DNA from: Microcaldota archaeon
GTDB taxonomy: Archaea; Micrarchaeota; Micrarchaeia; Micrarchaeales; Micrarchaeaceae
DNA: 64,000 nt
Assembly: GCA_021799475.1 (NCBI GenBank)
Contig: JAJZAJ010000001.1
Coordinates: 1 to 64,000 of the forward strand
Reading direction: 5' to 3'
The translations under genes and the position numbers were made by a program. The notes under the pieces are model-generated. The model saw only the letters and a program-made list of their open reading frames with translations. It searched no databases and was not told the origin of the DNA. Below are positions 36,140-44,692 of this stretch, piece after piece. Numbering within the stretch: position 1 is the stretch's first letter; each line of letters starts with the position of its first letter.

Positions 36140-36910
36140 ATGAAGACAATAGTGATGCCGGGAGATGTGATAGAGCAGACGGCTGAGAGGATAGAGAATA
36201 CTTACTCCGAGAATGGAAAATTGTACTCGAAGATAATTGGGCTTTACGACAGCGAAAAGGGCTCGCTGGTGTCTCTCGAAGGAATCTGGTCTCCGAGGGT
36301 CGGGGATAATGTCGTCGGAATAATAAAGAGCGCGAGGAATGCAGTCTACGAAGTCGATCTGTCTTTCTTCCTGAGGAGCATACTTGTAGGGAGCAAATAC
36401 GACAGGCATATACACAAACCAGGAGATGTCATAGAGGCAACAATAAAAGATGTAGAGGACAGGAAGACTGTTGTTCTTACGGCGGAGCGCGTGCTCCACG
36501 GCGGAACGGTGCTGAACGTAAAGCCGACAAAGGTCCCAAGGATAATAGGCAAGGCCAATACCATGGTGAAGCAGATATCCGATATGACGAGGTGCAACAT
36601 CATCGTTGGAAAGAATGGAATAGTTTGGATAAAAGGAGGGAATGTTGCGCTTGCGACTGCCGCGATAAGGCAGATAGAGGACGAAGCGCATACGTCTGGG
36701 CTCACGGAACGGATAAAGAAGATGCTTGAAGACGGAGGAGGCAGCATGCCGGAACCTGTGCAGGAGGCAGATAAATACGGAAATGCAGAGACACCAGATA
36801 ATGATATGAGGCGGAACGGCCCTCATGGCAGTTATAACAAAGATAGGAATGCTGAAGTGAAGGGATATACCGCAGCTTCGGACAATACTGATATTGAAAT
36901 TGAAAAGTGA
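36140..36910 (+). CDS. rrp4: exosome complex RNA-binding protein Rrp4
   Basis: This cap subunit of the archaeal exosome has an N-terminal domain starting MPGDVIE, an S1 domain (HKPGDVIEATIKDVED) and a KH domain (GKNGIVWIKGG with preceding RIIGK). The C-terminal 50 residues are polar and low in complexity. AAGGAGATAAC precedes the ATG. The three exosome genes lie in the usual order, and the complex degrades or tails RNA from the 3' end. Confidence 0.95.
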   Translation: MKTIVMPGDVIEQTAERIENTYSENGKLYSKIIGLYDSEKGSLVSLEGIWSPRVGDNVVGIIKSARNAVYEVDLSFFLRSILVGSKYDRHIHKPGDVIEATIKDVEDRKTVVLTAERVLHGGTVLNVKPTKVPRIIGKANTMVKQISDMTRCNIIVGKNGIVWIKGGNVALATAAIRQIEDEAHTSGLTERIKKMLEDGGGSMPEPVQEADKYGNAETPDNDMRRNGPHGSYNKDRNAEVKGYTAASDNTDIEIEK

Positions 36911-36914
36911 TTTT

Positions 36915-37664
36915 ATGGCATCGAAAGCAGATAGACCAGAGCTTATAATAAAAGGAAAAAGGCTTGACGGACGGGCATTCAATGAGCTGCGGCCGATAAA
37001 GATAGAGGCTGGAGTCCTGAAGAACGCAGCGGGCTCTGCCAGGCTGGAATGGGGCGACAACAGGGTGCTCGCAGCGGTATTCGGACCGATTGAGTGCCAG
37101 CCTAAGCATACTTCCGACCCGGCAAAGGCAGTCATAAAGTGCAAGTACTCTATGGCTCCGTTCTCGAGCATAGGGGAGCACGGAAGGACAGGACCGAACA
37201 GGAGAGCGATAGAGATATCGAAAGTGACAAAGGAAGCTTTCGAGAATGTCGTTTTCCTTAATGAGTACCCCGGCAGTGAGATAGACATATTCATAGAGGT
37301 GCTGCAGAGCGATGGAGGGACAAGATGCGCGGGAATTACAGCGGCGGCAGTGGCGATGGCGAATGCCGGGATACATATGAAGGATGTAATGTATGCCGTA
37401 TCTGCCGGAAAGGTGGGCAACGAGATGCTGCTCGATTTCAACATGATAGAGGATAACTATTCTGATAGCGACATGCCTATGGCGATATCTCCGAAGGACA
37501 ATAGCGTGCTTTTGCTGCAGATGGATGGGAACAACAGCAAGGAGGAGCTTAAGAAGGGTATGGAAATGGTACTTGAAGCGGGAAAGAAGATATCAAAAAT
37601 ACAGAGAGACGCTCTGCTTGAGGTGTACAGGAAGGCAGAAGCAAATGCGGAAAAGGGTGTATGA
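36915..37664 (+). CDS. rrp41: exosome complex exonuclease Rrp41
   Basis: This is the catalytic RNase PH subunit. RLDGRAFNELRPI opens the fold, phosphate- and RNA-binding basic residues lie in GRTGPNRRAIEI, and the active-site acidic strand is in LLDFNMIEDNYSDSDMP. GTGAT three bases before ATG 36915 fixes the start. It pairs with Rrp42, which follows directly. Confidence 0.96.
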   Translation: MASKADRPELIIKGKRLDGRAFNELRPIKIEAGVLKNAAGSARLEWGDNRVLAAVFGPIECQPKHTSDPAKAVIKCKYSMAPFSSIGEHGRTGPNRRAIEISKVTKEAFENVVFLNEYPGSEIDIFIEVLQSDGGTRCAGITAAAVAMANAGIHMKDVMYAVSAGKVGNEMLLDFNMIEDNYSDSDMPMAISPKDNSVLLLQMDGNNSKEELKKGMEMVLEAGKKISKIQRDALLEVYRKAEANAEKGV

Positions 37665-38447
37665 ATGGAACCGATGGATGAAGTAAAGACTTATTACATA
37701 AAGGAGCTTCTGGCAAGGGGCAAGAGAGAGGATAACAGAGGAATGTTTGATTTCCGGCAGATAAGGATAAAGAGAGGCGTCATACAGCACGCTGAAGGTT
37801 CTGCCCAGGTCGAGCTTGGAGGCACAGTGGTATTGGCAGGGGTGAAGCTGCAGATAGAGGAGCCGATGGAGGACACGCCGAAGCAGGGCAACCTGATGGT
37901 CGCCGCGGAGCTTTTGCCGCTTGCCCATGCTGACTTTGAATCGGGTCCGCCGAGCCCGGAATCGATAGAGCTGTCAAGAGTGGTTGATAGAGGCATAAGG
38001 GCAGCAGAGTGCATAGATTTGGAGAGCCTGTTCATAGAAGAGGGAAAGGCATGGACTGCGTTCATAGACCTGTACATACTGAACCATGACGGCAACCTGC
38101 TAGATGCCAGCTCTATTGCTGCGATGGCTGCCATAATGGACACGAAGATGCCAAGATATGATGCTGAAAAGAAGGTTGCGGACTATACCGTGAAGACCGA
38201 ACCGCTCAAGGTGAAGAACATAGTCGTGTCTACGACATTCGGCAAGGTCGGCAGCACAATAGTGCTCGATACCAATATGCATGAAGAGAACAGCATGGAT
38301 ACAAGGCTCACGATAGAGACTGATGGGAAAGCCGTAAGGGCTATTCAGAAGGGGCTTCATGGCAGCTTCAGCGTGAAGGAGATAGAAAGCCTTGTAGATG
38401 TTGCCTTTAATAAATATAATGAAGTAAAATCTATTCTGGAGCATTGA
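37665..38447 (+). CDS. rrp42: exosome complex component Rrp42
   Basis: This is the non-catalytic RNase PH-fold partner of Rrp41. Segments such as REDNRGMFDFRQI, EGSAQVELGGT and PPSPESIELSRVVDRGIRAAE are characteristic. The ATG comes right after the rrp41 stop. Rrp41 and Rrp42 form the hexameric ring beneath the Rrp4 cap. Confidence 0.96.
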   Translation: MEPMDEVKTYYIKELLARGKREDNRGMFDFRQIRIKRGVIQHAEGSAQVELGGTVVLAGVKLQIEEPMEDTPKQGNLMVAAELLPLAHADFESGPPSPESIELSRVVDRGIRAAECIDLESLFIEEGKAWTAFIDLYILNHDGNLLDASSIAAMAAIMDTKMPRYDAEKKVADYTVKTEPLKVKNIVVSTTFGKVGSTIVLDTNMHEENSMDTRLTIETDGKAVRAIQKGLHGSFSVKEIESLVDVAFNKYNEVKSILEH

Positions 38448-38455
38448 GTGATACC

Positions 38456-38695
38456 ATGGCGCAGGACAGCATTAGATATGGAGTGACGATAAGGAAGAGA
38501 GTCAAGGCAATCAAGGATAAGAAGCGCGACAGCTATAAATGCGGCGCGTGTGGAAAAACCACTGTGAAGAGAGTAAGCACGAGCATATGGCGCTGCAGGC
38601 ACTGCAATGCGACCTATGCAGGAGGGGCATTCACTCTTACGACGCAGGAAGGGGAAGTTGCCAGGAGGCTGATCGAAGGGATAGCCAAGAGATGA
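38456..38695 (+). CDS. rpl37ae: 50S ribosomal protein L37Ae (eL43)
   Basis: The 79-residue protein has the zinc-binding pattern C-G-A-C-G-K and C-R-H-C-N separated by about 14 residues, and the typical start RYGVTIRKRVKAI. It binds the large subunit near the exit region. GTGAT three bases before ATG 38456 sets the start. It sits in its normal place after rrp42. Confidence 0.95.
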   Translation: MAQDSIRYGVTIRKRVKAIKDKKRDSYKCGACGKTTVKRVSTSIWRCRHCNATYAGGAFTLTTQEGEVARRLIEGIAKR

Positions 38696-38716
38696 AAAAG
38701 CAAAAAGTGGAAAAAA

Positions 38717-39088
38717 ATGGCAAACAATGGAGTCAAGATAAGCTTCGATCCGATAAAGGAGGTCGTAATACACGAATTCGTCCAGCTTGATATGGATGAC
38801 CTGCTCAGGGAGCGTGTCACTCCGGCGGGAACGCTGCCGTTGCTCTGGTGCGATGGCATGCTCTACAGCTTCCAGTCCATGCCAATGACAAGGGATATAA
38901 TCAAGGACTACTTGATGGGCAAGATCCACTGGGCAGAGGTCCATTATACAAAGATGGACAGATACCAGCAGGTAATGAACCTGAATGACGAGCACTTCGG
39001 GAGCGGTGAGATGAAGATAAGAGTGATAGACACGACTAAGTCGCAGCTGCACAAGTCGTTCGTGAAGTGGCTAAAAGGAAACATATGA
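38717..39088 (+). CDS. hypothetical protein in exosome operon (123 aa)
   Basis: I do not recognise this family. The 123-residue protein is soluble, with a motif LLRERVTPAGTLPLLW and a C-terminal basic stretch (SQLHKSFVKWLKG). It lies between eL43 and rpoP in an operon of RNA-processing and ribosomal genes, so a role in RNA metabolism or translation can be inferred. It may be DPANN-specific. Confidence 0.6.
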   Translation: MANNGVKISFDPIKEVVIHEFVQLDMDDLLRERVTPAGTLPLLWCDGMLYSFQSMPMTRDIIKDYLMGKIHWAEVHYTKMDRYQQVMNLNDEHFGSGEMKIRVIDTTKSQLHKSFVKWLKGNI

Positions 39089-39168
39089 GATACAGATTAT
39101 TCGGTGGGCAGAAGAGATACGGATAAAATAAATGAAGAAAAGATTATTGTTATTTATAGAGTGATATT

Positions 39169-39300
39169 ATGCCTTATGTATGTTCGCATTGTGGGAAGAG
39201 GATAAAACAGTTCGATGGATTCATAAGATGCGTCTACTGCGGGAGCAGGGTGCTCACAAAGGAGAGACCAGGCATCGCAAAGGAGGTTTCGACGGATTGA
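39169..39300 (+). CDS. rpoP: RNA polymerase subunit P (Rpb12-like)
   Basis: The 43-residue protein has the short zinc-ribbon pattern YVCSHCGK near the start and RCVYCGSRVL in the middle, which defines RpoP/Rpc10. GTGAT lies three bases before ATG 39169. The position next to eL43 is conserved in archaea. It was found by reading the gap, as the frame is short. Confidence 0.93.
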   Translation: MPYVCSHCGKRIKQFDGFIRCVYCGSRVLTKERPGIAKEVSTD

Positions 39301-39370
39301 TGCCGTTTATGCGTATCCTTCTCTGGCTTCTGCCTGCCTTTTGATATCCTTGATATCCATTTGTGATACC

Positions 39371-39748
39371 ATGAAGGAAGCCGTCATAGATACCAGCTCG
39401 ATAATATTTGGACTGGGCAATGGCAGGGACATCTTTGACTCCGTCAAAAATCGCTTCCCGGGTTTCAGAATACTTATATCGGAAGGCGTGCTCAGGGAGC
39501 TGGATGGGATAGCACACGGAACCGGAAAACGGGGGGAATGTGCAAAAACAGCCATCGAACTGATAAAGAGAAAGTATAAAAACATTAAAGTTGATGATAA
39601 TACCGGCAACGTGGACGAGTGGATACTCGCCAAATCGCTGGCTTGCGCCGAATGCGTGTTTGTGACGAATGATACTGCGCTTTACAGGAAGGTGAATGCC
39701 CACGGCGCTATGTGCTTCAAGCTCGCCAGGAATGGCCTGCTGAGATGA
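39371..39748 (+). CDS. PIN-domain nuclease (Fcf1/VapC9-like)
   Basis: The 125-residue protein begins with the PIN strand AVIDTSSIIFG, where Asp7 is a metal ligand. Later acidic positions lie in GVLRELDGIA and VTNDTALYR. Archaeal single-domain PIN proteins beside rpoE relate to the rRNA-processing nuclease Fcf1/Utp24, so pre-rRNA cleavage is a plausible role. GTGAT three bases before ATG 39371 gives the start. Confidence 0.85.
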   Translation: MKEAVIDTSSIIFGLGNGRDIFDSVKNRFPGFRILISEGVLRELDGIAHGTGKRGECAKTAIELIKRKYKNIKVDDNTGNVDEWILAKSLACAECVFVTNDTALYRKVNAHGAMCFKLARNGLLR

Positions 39749-39784
39749 ATGTGAATTTACTACTGGATTTTTATCGGTGAAATT

Positions 39785-40378
39785 TTGTACTATATATACA
39801 AGGTAAACGACGCTTTTAAGCTGCCTCCGGAGCATTTTGGGGATGAATTGGAAAGCATAGCGATGGATATCCTGCAAAGGAAATATGAGGGGTTGATAGA
39901 CAAGGATATCGGCGTCGTTGTGTCCGTCTTCGACGTAAAGAACATCAGCGACGGGGAGATATATCCAGGGGATCCGGCAACGCATCATACAGCGGATTTC
40001 AGCATGCTTGCATTTATGCCGCAGGTGGACGAAATCATCTCGGGCGAAGTCAGTGAGCTTGCGGAATTTGGTGCTTTTGTCAGGATAGGCCCGATGGAAG
40101 GGCTTGTGCACGTATCGCAGATAGCAAATGATTTCCTCTCTCTCGATAGAAAGACAGGAGCTTTCGTTTCCAGGAAGACAGGAAAAAGCCTCAAGAAGGG
40201 CGATAGCATTCTTGCAAAGATAACCACAGTAAGCATGAGGAAAAGCGTCAAGGACTCGAAAATCGCATTGACGATGAAGCCGGAAGGGCTTGGTAAGCCT
40301 GAATGGATAGTGTCAGACGCGAGGAGGAACAGGGATGAGAAGAAGGGAAGCAAGCGGGGCGGAAGATCCAAGAGGTGA
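39785..40378 (+). CDS. rpoE1: RNA polymerase subunit E' (Rpb7)
   Basis: The 197-residue protein has the Rpb7 RNP-like tip domain and an S1 domain (SGEVSELAEFGAFVRIGP and GLVHVSQI). With Rpb4 it forms the polymerase stalk. It starts at TTG 39785, with GGTGA four bases before it in the same register as ATG genes, which makes TTG initiation credible. It is followed by spt4. Confidence 0.95.
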   Translation: MYYIYKVNDAFKLPPEHFGDELESIAMDILQRKYEGLIDKDIGVVVSVFDVKNISDGEIYPGDPATHHTADFSMLAFMPQVDEIISGEVSELAEFGAFVRIGPMEGLVHVSQIANDFLSLDRKTGAFVSRKTGKSLKKGDSILAKITTVSMRKSVKDSKIALTMKPEGLGKPEWIVSDARRNRDEKKGSKRGGRSKR

Positions 40379-40382
40379 ATGA

Positions 40383-40574
40383 ATGGAAGGAAAAGTGTGT
40401 AGAAACTGCAGGATAATAATATCCCATGGCGAAAAATGCCCTATCTGCGGAGAGGGCAATCTGACTGCAAAATGGTCCGGTTACGTGATAGTCCTGAATG
40501 CGGAGAAATCAGATATAGCGAAGAAGCTCAACCTGAAAGTCAACAGCACATTCGCCCTTAGCATAAAGCAGTAA
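40383..40574 (+). CDS. spt4: transcription elongation factor Spt4 (RpoE'')
   Basis: The 63-residue protein has two Cys pairs (VCRNCRI and CPICGEG) forming the zinc ribbon of Spt4, and the conserved SGYVIVLNAEKSDIAKKL tail. It pairs with Spt5 to promote elongation. Its ATG lies four bases after the rpoE1 stop, as in most archaea. Confidence 0.93.
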   Translation: MEGKVCRNCRIIISHGEKCPICGEGNLTAKWSGYVIVLNAEKSDIAKKLNLKVNSTFALSIKQ

Positions 40575-40598
40575 AACGAATCACGTTATCAGGCACTA

Positions 40599-41288
40599 TC
40601 AGGCTTTCTGCATATCTTTTCTTGCGTACTCCTCTTTCACTTCGATGCTCTTCATTTTCCCGAAATAGTTGAAGATAGATGCGACCAGGCTCGTTTTCCC
40701 GACAAAGTAGTCAGCGTTCTTTATCACGCTGTCGTTGAATGACAGCTCTACTTTTTCAGGCATGACATTTATCGCTGATGGTGAGACTCCGGTGCTCTTC
40801 GCAAGCGCCTCTATCTTCTCCTTGTCATTTGTAAGCTGTCTCTGGACAATGACGTCATAGATTATTTCCTTTCCTGCAAAAGGATGATTTGCATCCACGA
40901 CCACCCTGCCTGGACTTACGCTCCTTACTGTGGCAGTCATGCTGTCGAGCTCTACCTGCATGCCCGGATACGGGTCTATATCCCTGCTCTTGAATTCCGA
41001 TAGCGGCATCACTCTCATAAGTTCTTCGGATCTCTGTCCAAATGCATCTTCTGGCTTGAGAGTGAATCTTTTTGTGTCCTTCTCTTTCATATTCCGCAGC
41101 TCGCGATCCAATCCTTTTATCAGGCCGCTAGAGCCGATGACCATAAGCACAGGGCCGTATTTCATCTTTTCGTTATATATATTCGCGTCCTTTGCCTTTT
41201 TCTCTTGTGTGGTTGCAAGTATCGTTCCGCTTGCCGCATCGAACACACTGTAATCTACCTCGAGAAAATCCCCTTCTTTGAAAGTCAT
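40599..41288 (-). CDS. FKBP-type peptidyl-prolyl isomerase (SlyD-like)
   Basis: The 229-residue protein has the FKBP core with an inserted flap (QEKKAKDANIY), GSSGLIKGLDREL, and the chaperone-type IF region ending NHPFAGK. A C-terminal domain of about 80 residues follows, as in long archaeal FKBPs. ATG 41288 (MTFKEGDFLEV) is chosen. An upstream in-frame stretch to 41447 overlaps a strong RNA hairpin and does not look like protein. It assists folding at prolines. Confidence 0.92.
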   Translation of the reverse strand: MTFKEGDFLEVDYSVFDAASGTILATTQEKKAKDANIYNEKMKYGPVLMVIGSSGLIKGLDRELRNMKEKDTKRFTLKPEDAFGQRSEELMRVMPLSEFKSRDIDPYPGMQVELDSMTATVRSVSPGRVVVDANHPFAGKEIIYDVIVQRQLTNDKEKIEALAKSTGVSPSAINVMPEKVELSFNDSVIKNADYFVGKTSLVASIFNYFGKMKSIEVKEEYARKDMQKA

Positions 41289-41346
41289 TTTATTACCGGT
41301 CCCGCATAAGCGGGCTGTGTATGCTGAGCCGTTAATGTTTATATTC

Positions 41347-41397
41347 ATTCCGCTCCCATGGCTTGTGACATCCGCCCTGCCATGAACAGAGCGGAAT
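41347..41397 (-). promoter_or_regulatory. long inverted repeat in FKBP leader
   Basis: An outer 9-bp repeat (ATTCCGCTC 41347-41355 with GAGCGGAAT 41389-41397) encloses an inner 6-bp repeat (CATGGC with GCCATG). A smaller CCCGC/GCGGG hairpin lies nearer the gene (about 41303-41316). A TATA on the minus strand (CCTATAAAGG, about 41457-41466) puts these in a 150-nt leader. They may form a regulatory RNA structure or a separate small RNA. Confidence 0.5.
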
Positions 41398-41514
41398 CTA
41401 CCGTACCAGTTAAAGCTCAAATAGCGTAAGCATAATGGAAGAAGCATTTACCGCAGCCTTTATAGGTTTTTACGTTATAACTTCCTGGTAGGCACTGTTC
41501 CTTCTGGTGTTCGT

Positions 41515-42120
41515 TTGGACGATAAAAGGCGGAAAGAGATCATATTCTTCATGGGCTCGGTACTGGTAGCAGTAATATTCCTGACTTCTTATGTGGCTTT
41601 CGGAGGAATAAGCACCTCTACAGCAACGACTACGCAACAGGCCAACCAATCCACTTTCTTTGCGATAGGCGCTGCAAATGCCATAGTTGTAGGATATTCC
41701 GATGCTGCTGGAATTACGCTCTCTGACCCGGCATACAGTTCCGAAGTGTCAAACTCGCTCAACATTCTTTCCTCCAATGGCATACTGACCAATGTAGTTG
41801 AGCTGAACAGCACATATTCAGAGGTCTTTTTCCAGAATACTAGCAAGTACAATGCGTATGACCTGCAGCAGTACATATACAATTCGATAATGTCCAACAC
41901 TATTGCCGTGGTCAATGCCACAACCCTGGTATCGCTGCCTAGAAGCCTGGTAATGTCTATCGCGGCGCAAAAGTTCACCATAAGCATACCGAAAAGCAAC
42001 TACTCGCTGCAGGTGAGTCCGCTTGTGGCGGAAGGGACATTAATACCGGTGAATATACATGCGCTTGTCACGCAGGGCGGCACGATATACGAAGGCCAGA
42101 TAACGCTGACCAAGAGATAA
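41515..42120 (+). CDS. membrane-anchored hypothetical protein
   Basis: The 201-residue protein has a short basic N-terminus, one transmembrane helix (residues about 9-30) and a Ser/Thr/Asn-rich outer domain. No known domain is visible. It starts at TTG 41515 (MDDKRRKE). A plus-strand TATA (TTTATAGG) lies about 55 bases upstream. It is 10 bases before gltX, so the two may be co-transcribed. Confidence 0.6.
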   Translation: MDDKRRKEIIFFMGSVLVAVIFLTSYVAFGGISTSTATTTQQANQSTFFAIGAANAIVVGYSDAAGITLSDPAYSSEVSNSLNILSSNGILTNVVELNSTYSEVFFQNTSKYNAYDLQQYIYNSIMSNTIAVVNATTLVSLPRSLVMSIAAQKFTISIPKSNYSLQVSPLVAEGTLIPVNIHALVTQGGTIYEGQITLTKR

Positions 42121-42130
42121 CGGTGCACGC

Positions 42131-43855
42131 ATGAGCATACCGGAAACAGTAAAAGACGCAATAAGGAAATACGCGATAAAGAATGCGTTCGATTACGGTA
42201 AAGCGGATGACGGCAGCGTTATCGGAAAGGTAATCGCAGTTTCGAAAAGCGTTCCGATGGCAGAGCTGAAGATAGAGGTGCACGCAGCAGTATCAGATAT
42301 AAACAAGATGGATAGAGCGCAGCTGGAGAAAGAGTATTCGGCATTCAGCAATGAGTTTAAAGAAAAGGCGATGGAGACAGCAAAAAGGACAGAGAGACCG
42401 AACCTGAGCATAGAAGGTGCAGAGATGGGAAAGGTTGTGACGAGGCTTCCTCCTGCCCCGACTGGGTACATGCACATAGGTCATGTGAAGCAGGCAATAT
42501 TGAGCTCGGAAGTCGCAAGGATTTATAACGGGAAATTCTACAGGTATTTCGATGATACCGATCCTGAGAAATGCGCGCAGGAGTTCGTTGACGCCATGAT
42601 GCGAGACCATGAATGGCTCGGGCTCAAATTTGACAAGACATATTACGCCAGCGATTTCATAGAGGATACATACAAGTACGCAAGGCAGATGATTAATAAA
42701 GGGATGGCATACGCGTGCCTCTGCAGCAGGGAAACAATGAAGGACAAGAGATTCAACAGACAGGAATGCGAACATCGCGGATATGATGCGGATAGGAACG
42801 CAAAGCTCTTTGAGGATATGCTTGCTGGCAGATTCAATGAAGGAGAGATAACCCTGAGATTCAAAGGAGATATGAAATCAGACAACACCGCGATGAGGGA
42901 CCCTGTCATTATGAGGATATCGGAATCCCGGCATTACCGCCTAGGCGATAAATACAGAGTATGGCCGACCTATGATTTCAATACACCTGTAGTAGACTCG
43001 CTGCAGGGAGTTACGGACGTGATACGGAGCAAGGAGTACGAACTCAGGGATGAGCTGGCAGCCAGTATATTAGCTGCGCTTGGATTAAGAATGCCGCGCA
43101 TGCATCTTGAAAGCAGGCTGAACGTAAAAGGAAACATAACGCAGAAGAGGGAAATAAGGAAGCTTGTGGAGGAAAAGGCGATCAGCGGCTGGGATGACCC
43201 GAGGCTTATGACTATAATGGCATTGAGGAGGCGCGGAATCATGCCAGAGGCGATAAGGAACTTCGCACTGAGGCTCGGCATGACGAAGACGGACAGCACT
43301 GTTCCGTTTGATATGCTAATTGCGGAGAATAGGAAAGTAATAGATCCTATAGCAAAACATCTTTTCTTCGTTTCGGATCCTGTCAAGCTCAGTGTTGACG
43401 GCATTGGAGAAAGACACGTCAAATTGCCTTTGCATCCGCATGGAAAGGATGGGTTCCGTGATTACACGATAGGCAATTACTTGTACATAGACGGCAAGGA
43501 TTCCGGAAACCTCGTACCCGGCGAAGTGATACGGCTTAAAGACCTTGTTGATATCAGGATCATCGAAGTTGGTGATTCTGAGGGCTTAGCGGTAACGGTA
43601 GAAAATGATGAGATAAGGGATAAGACAGTGCAGTGGGTGCCTGAGAGCAGCCATATCCAGTGTTCCGTAATTGTGCCCGGAGACCTTGTCGACGCTGACG
43701 GAAATGTGAATGGGGACAGTCTGCGCATAGTCTATGGTAAAGCGGAAGGGCATACGGCAGATATAAAGAAAGGAGAGATAGTGCAGTTTGAGAGGTTTGG
43801 CTACTGCATTCTTGACGATGAGAAGAAGATGCAGTTCATCTTCATATCAAGGTAA
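42131..43855 (+). CDS. gltX: glutamyl-tRNA synthetase, archaeal type
   Basis: This class I enzyme has the HIGH motif in PTGYMHIGHVKQA and the archaeal/eukaryotic anticodon-binding beta-barrels at the C-terminus, as in GlnRS. The second signature loop, usually [ML]SKRK, reads ITQKRE in the segment before GWDDPR, which is unusual. In many archaea this enzyme also charges tRNA-Gln for the amidotransferase route. Its 3' end overlaps the convergent gene by nine bases. Confidence 0.95.
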   Translation: MSIPETVKDAIRKYAIKNAFDYGKADDGSVIGKVIAVSKSVPMAELKIEVHAAVSDINKMDRAQLEKEYSAFSNEFKEKAMETAKRTERPNLSIEGAEMGKVVTRLPPAPTGYMHIGHVKQAILSSEVARIYNGKFYRYFDDTDPEKCAQEFVDAMMRDHEWLGLKFDKTYYASDFIEDTYKYARQMINKGMAYACLCSRETMKDKRFNRQECEHRGYDADRNAKLFEDMLAGRFNEGEITLRFKGDMKSDNTAMRDPVIMRISESRHYRLGDKYRVWPTYDFNTPVVDSLQGVTDVIRSKEYELRDELAASILAALGLRMPRMHLESRLNVKGNITQKREIRKLVEEKAISGWDDPRLMTIMALRRRGIMPEAIRNFALRLGMTKTDSTVPFDMLIAENRKVIDPIAKHLFFVSDPVKLSVDGIGERHVKLPLHPHGKDGFRDYTIGNYLYIDGKDSGNLVPGEVIRLKDLVDIRIIEVGDSEGLAVTVENDEIRDKTVQWVPESSHIQCSVIVPGDLVDADGNVNGDSLRIVYGKAEGHTADIKKGEIVQFERFGYCILDDEKKMQFIFISR

Positions 43856-44692
43856 TCTGTCGTATTCCATGATTGCGTTGTTGAGCGCGGAAAGGCTATC
43901 TCTCTTTACAAGCCCCTCTAGGGCCGATGCTATCTCTTTTGCTGCTCTCGGATTCCCAAGCTTCAGGGCAGCCAGAGCAGCATAAAAAGCAGCATTTATG
44001 CTGAATGTTTCTCTCCTTAGCAGCATGTCTGCTGACGCAAGCGAATTCTCATAGTCCCCGATGCTCGAATAGAATACCATATCCGCATACCGGCTGATAA
44101 ACTGGCTGCCTCTTTTCTGCATAAACCCCTTGATCCTATTTGCTGACCTAAACTTGCTGAGTTTTATATAACACATAAAGGCAGCGTGTTCAGCTACTGG
44201 AGTATAATCGCCTGCCTTGAAAGACTTCTCGCACATTACCGAAGCATGGTTCAGGATCCTCTTTGCCTCAGACATCAGCTTGCTGGCATGCTCACGCAGT
44301 TTTGCATTTTCTTCCATGAACCCCATCCTGTCGTAACGGATGCTGGCAACCTCACGGTTTGAGTATGAGATATGCATCAGCGCATATTGATAATGAAACT
44401 GTGGTTCATTGTAATCCACGATTATCTTGCTGTATTCCTGCAACGCTCCTTCGTAATCGCCCGTCTCTGCCAAATCACTTGCCTCTTGTACCCTCTGCAT
44501 TAGTTCCTTGCCAGAAGCTCTTGACGCCCTGACGCTGTCGAAAAGGATATTTTCGCAGTTAGAACAGAAGCATGGATCGGTTATAGTTACGGTTTCGGCT
44601 CCACAATACTCGCATTGCACTCTCCTGTTGATGCTTACCTCTTTGAGCATCGCCGTATATCTTTTGGTATCTATTGTTTTCATCCTGAGCAC
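43847..44692 (-). CDS. zinc-ribbon and TPR-like helical protein
   Basis: The 281-residue protein has an N-terminal zinc ribbon (CEYCG and CFCSNC) followed by helical repeats with TPR character (AETGDYEGALQEYSKII and SSIGDYENSLASADMLL). It probably works as a protein-interaction scaffold. No specific family is recognised. It starts directly at the end of the downstream-read pilin gene (stop 44693), so it is likely co-transcribed with it. Confidence 0.6.
   Translation of the reverse strand: MLRMKTIDTKRYTAMLKEVSINRRVQCEYCGAETVTITDPCFCSNCENILFDSVRASRASGKELMQRVQEASDLAETGDYEGALQEYSKIIVDYNEPQFHYQYALMHISYSNREVASIRYDRMGFMEENAKLREHASKLMSEAKRILNHASVMCEKSFKAGDYTPVAEHAAFMCYIKLSKFRSANRIKGFMQKRGSQFISRYADMVFYSSIGDYENSLASADMLLRRETFSINAAFYAALAALKLGNPRAAKEIASALEGLVKRDSLSALNNAIMEYDRLP

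Noticed and set aside
36107-37444. 445-residue open frame opposite rrp4 and rrp41
   Set aside because: It spans two well-identified genes on the other strand and shows no domain; it is a shadow of biased codon use.
39254-40111. 285-residue minus frame
   Set aside because: It is antisense to rpoP, the PIN gene and rpoE1, all of which have clear motifs and ribosome sites.
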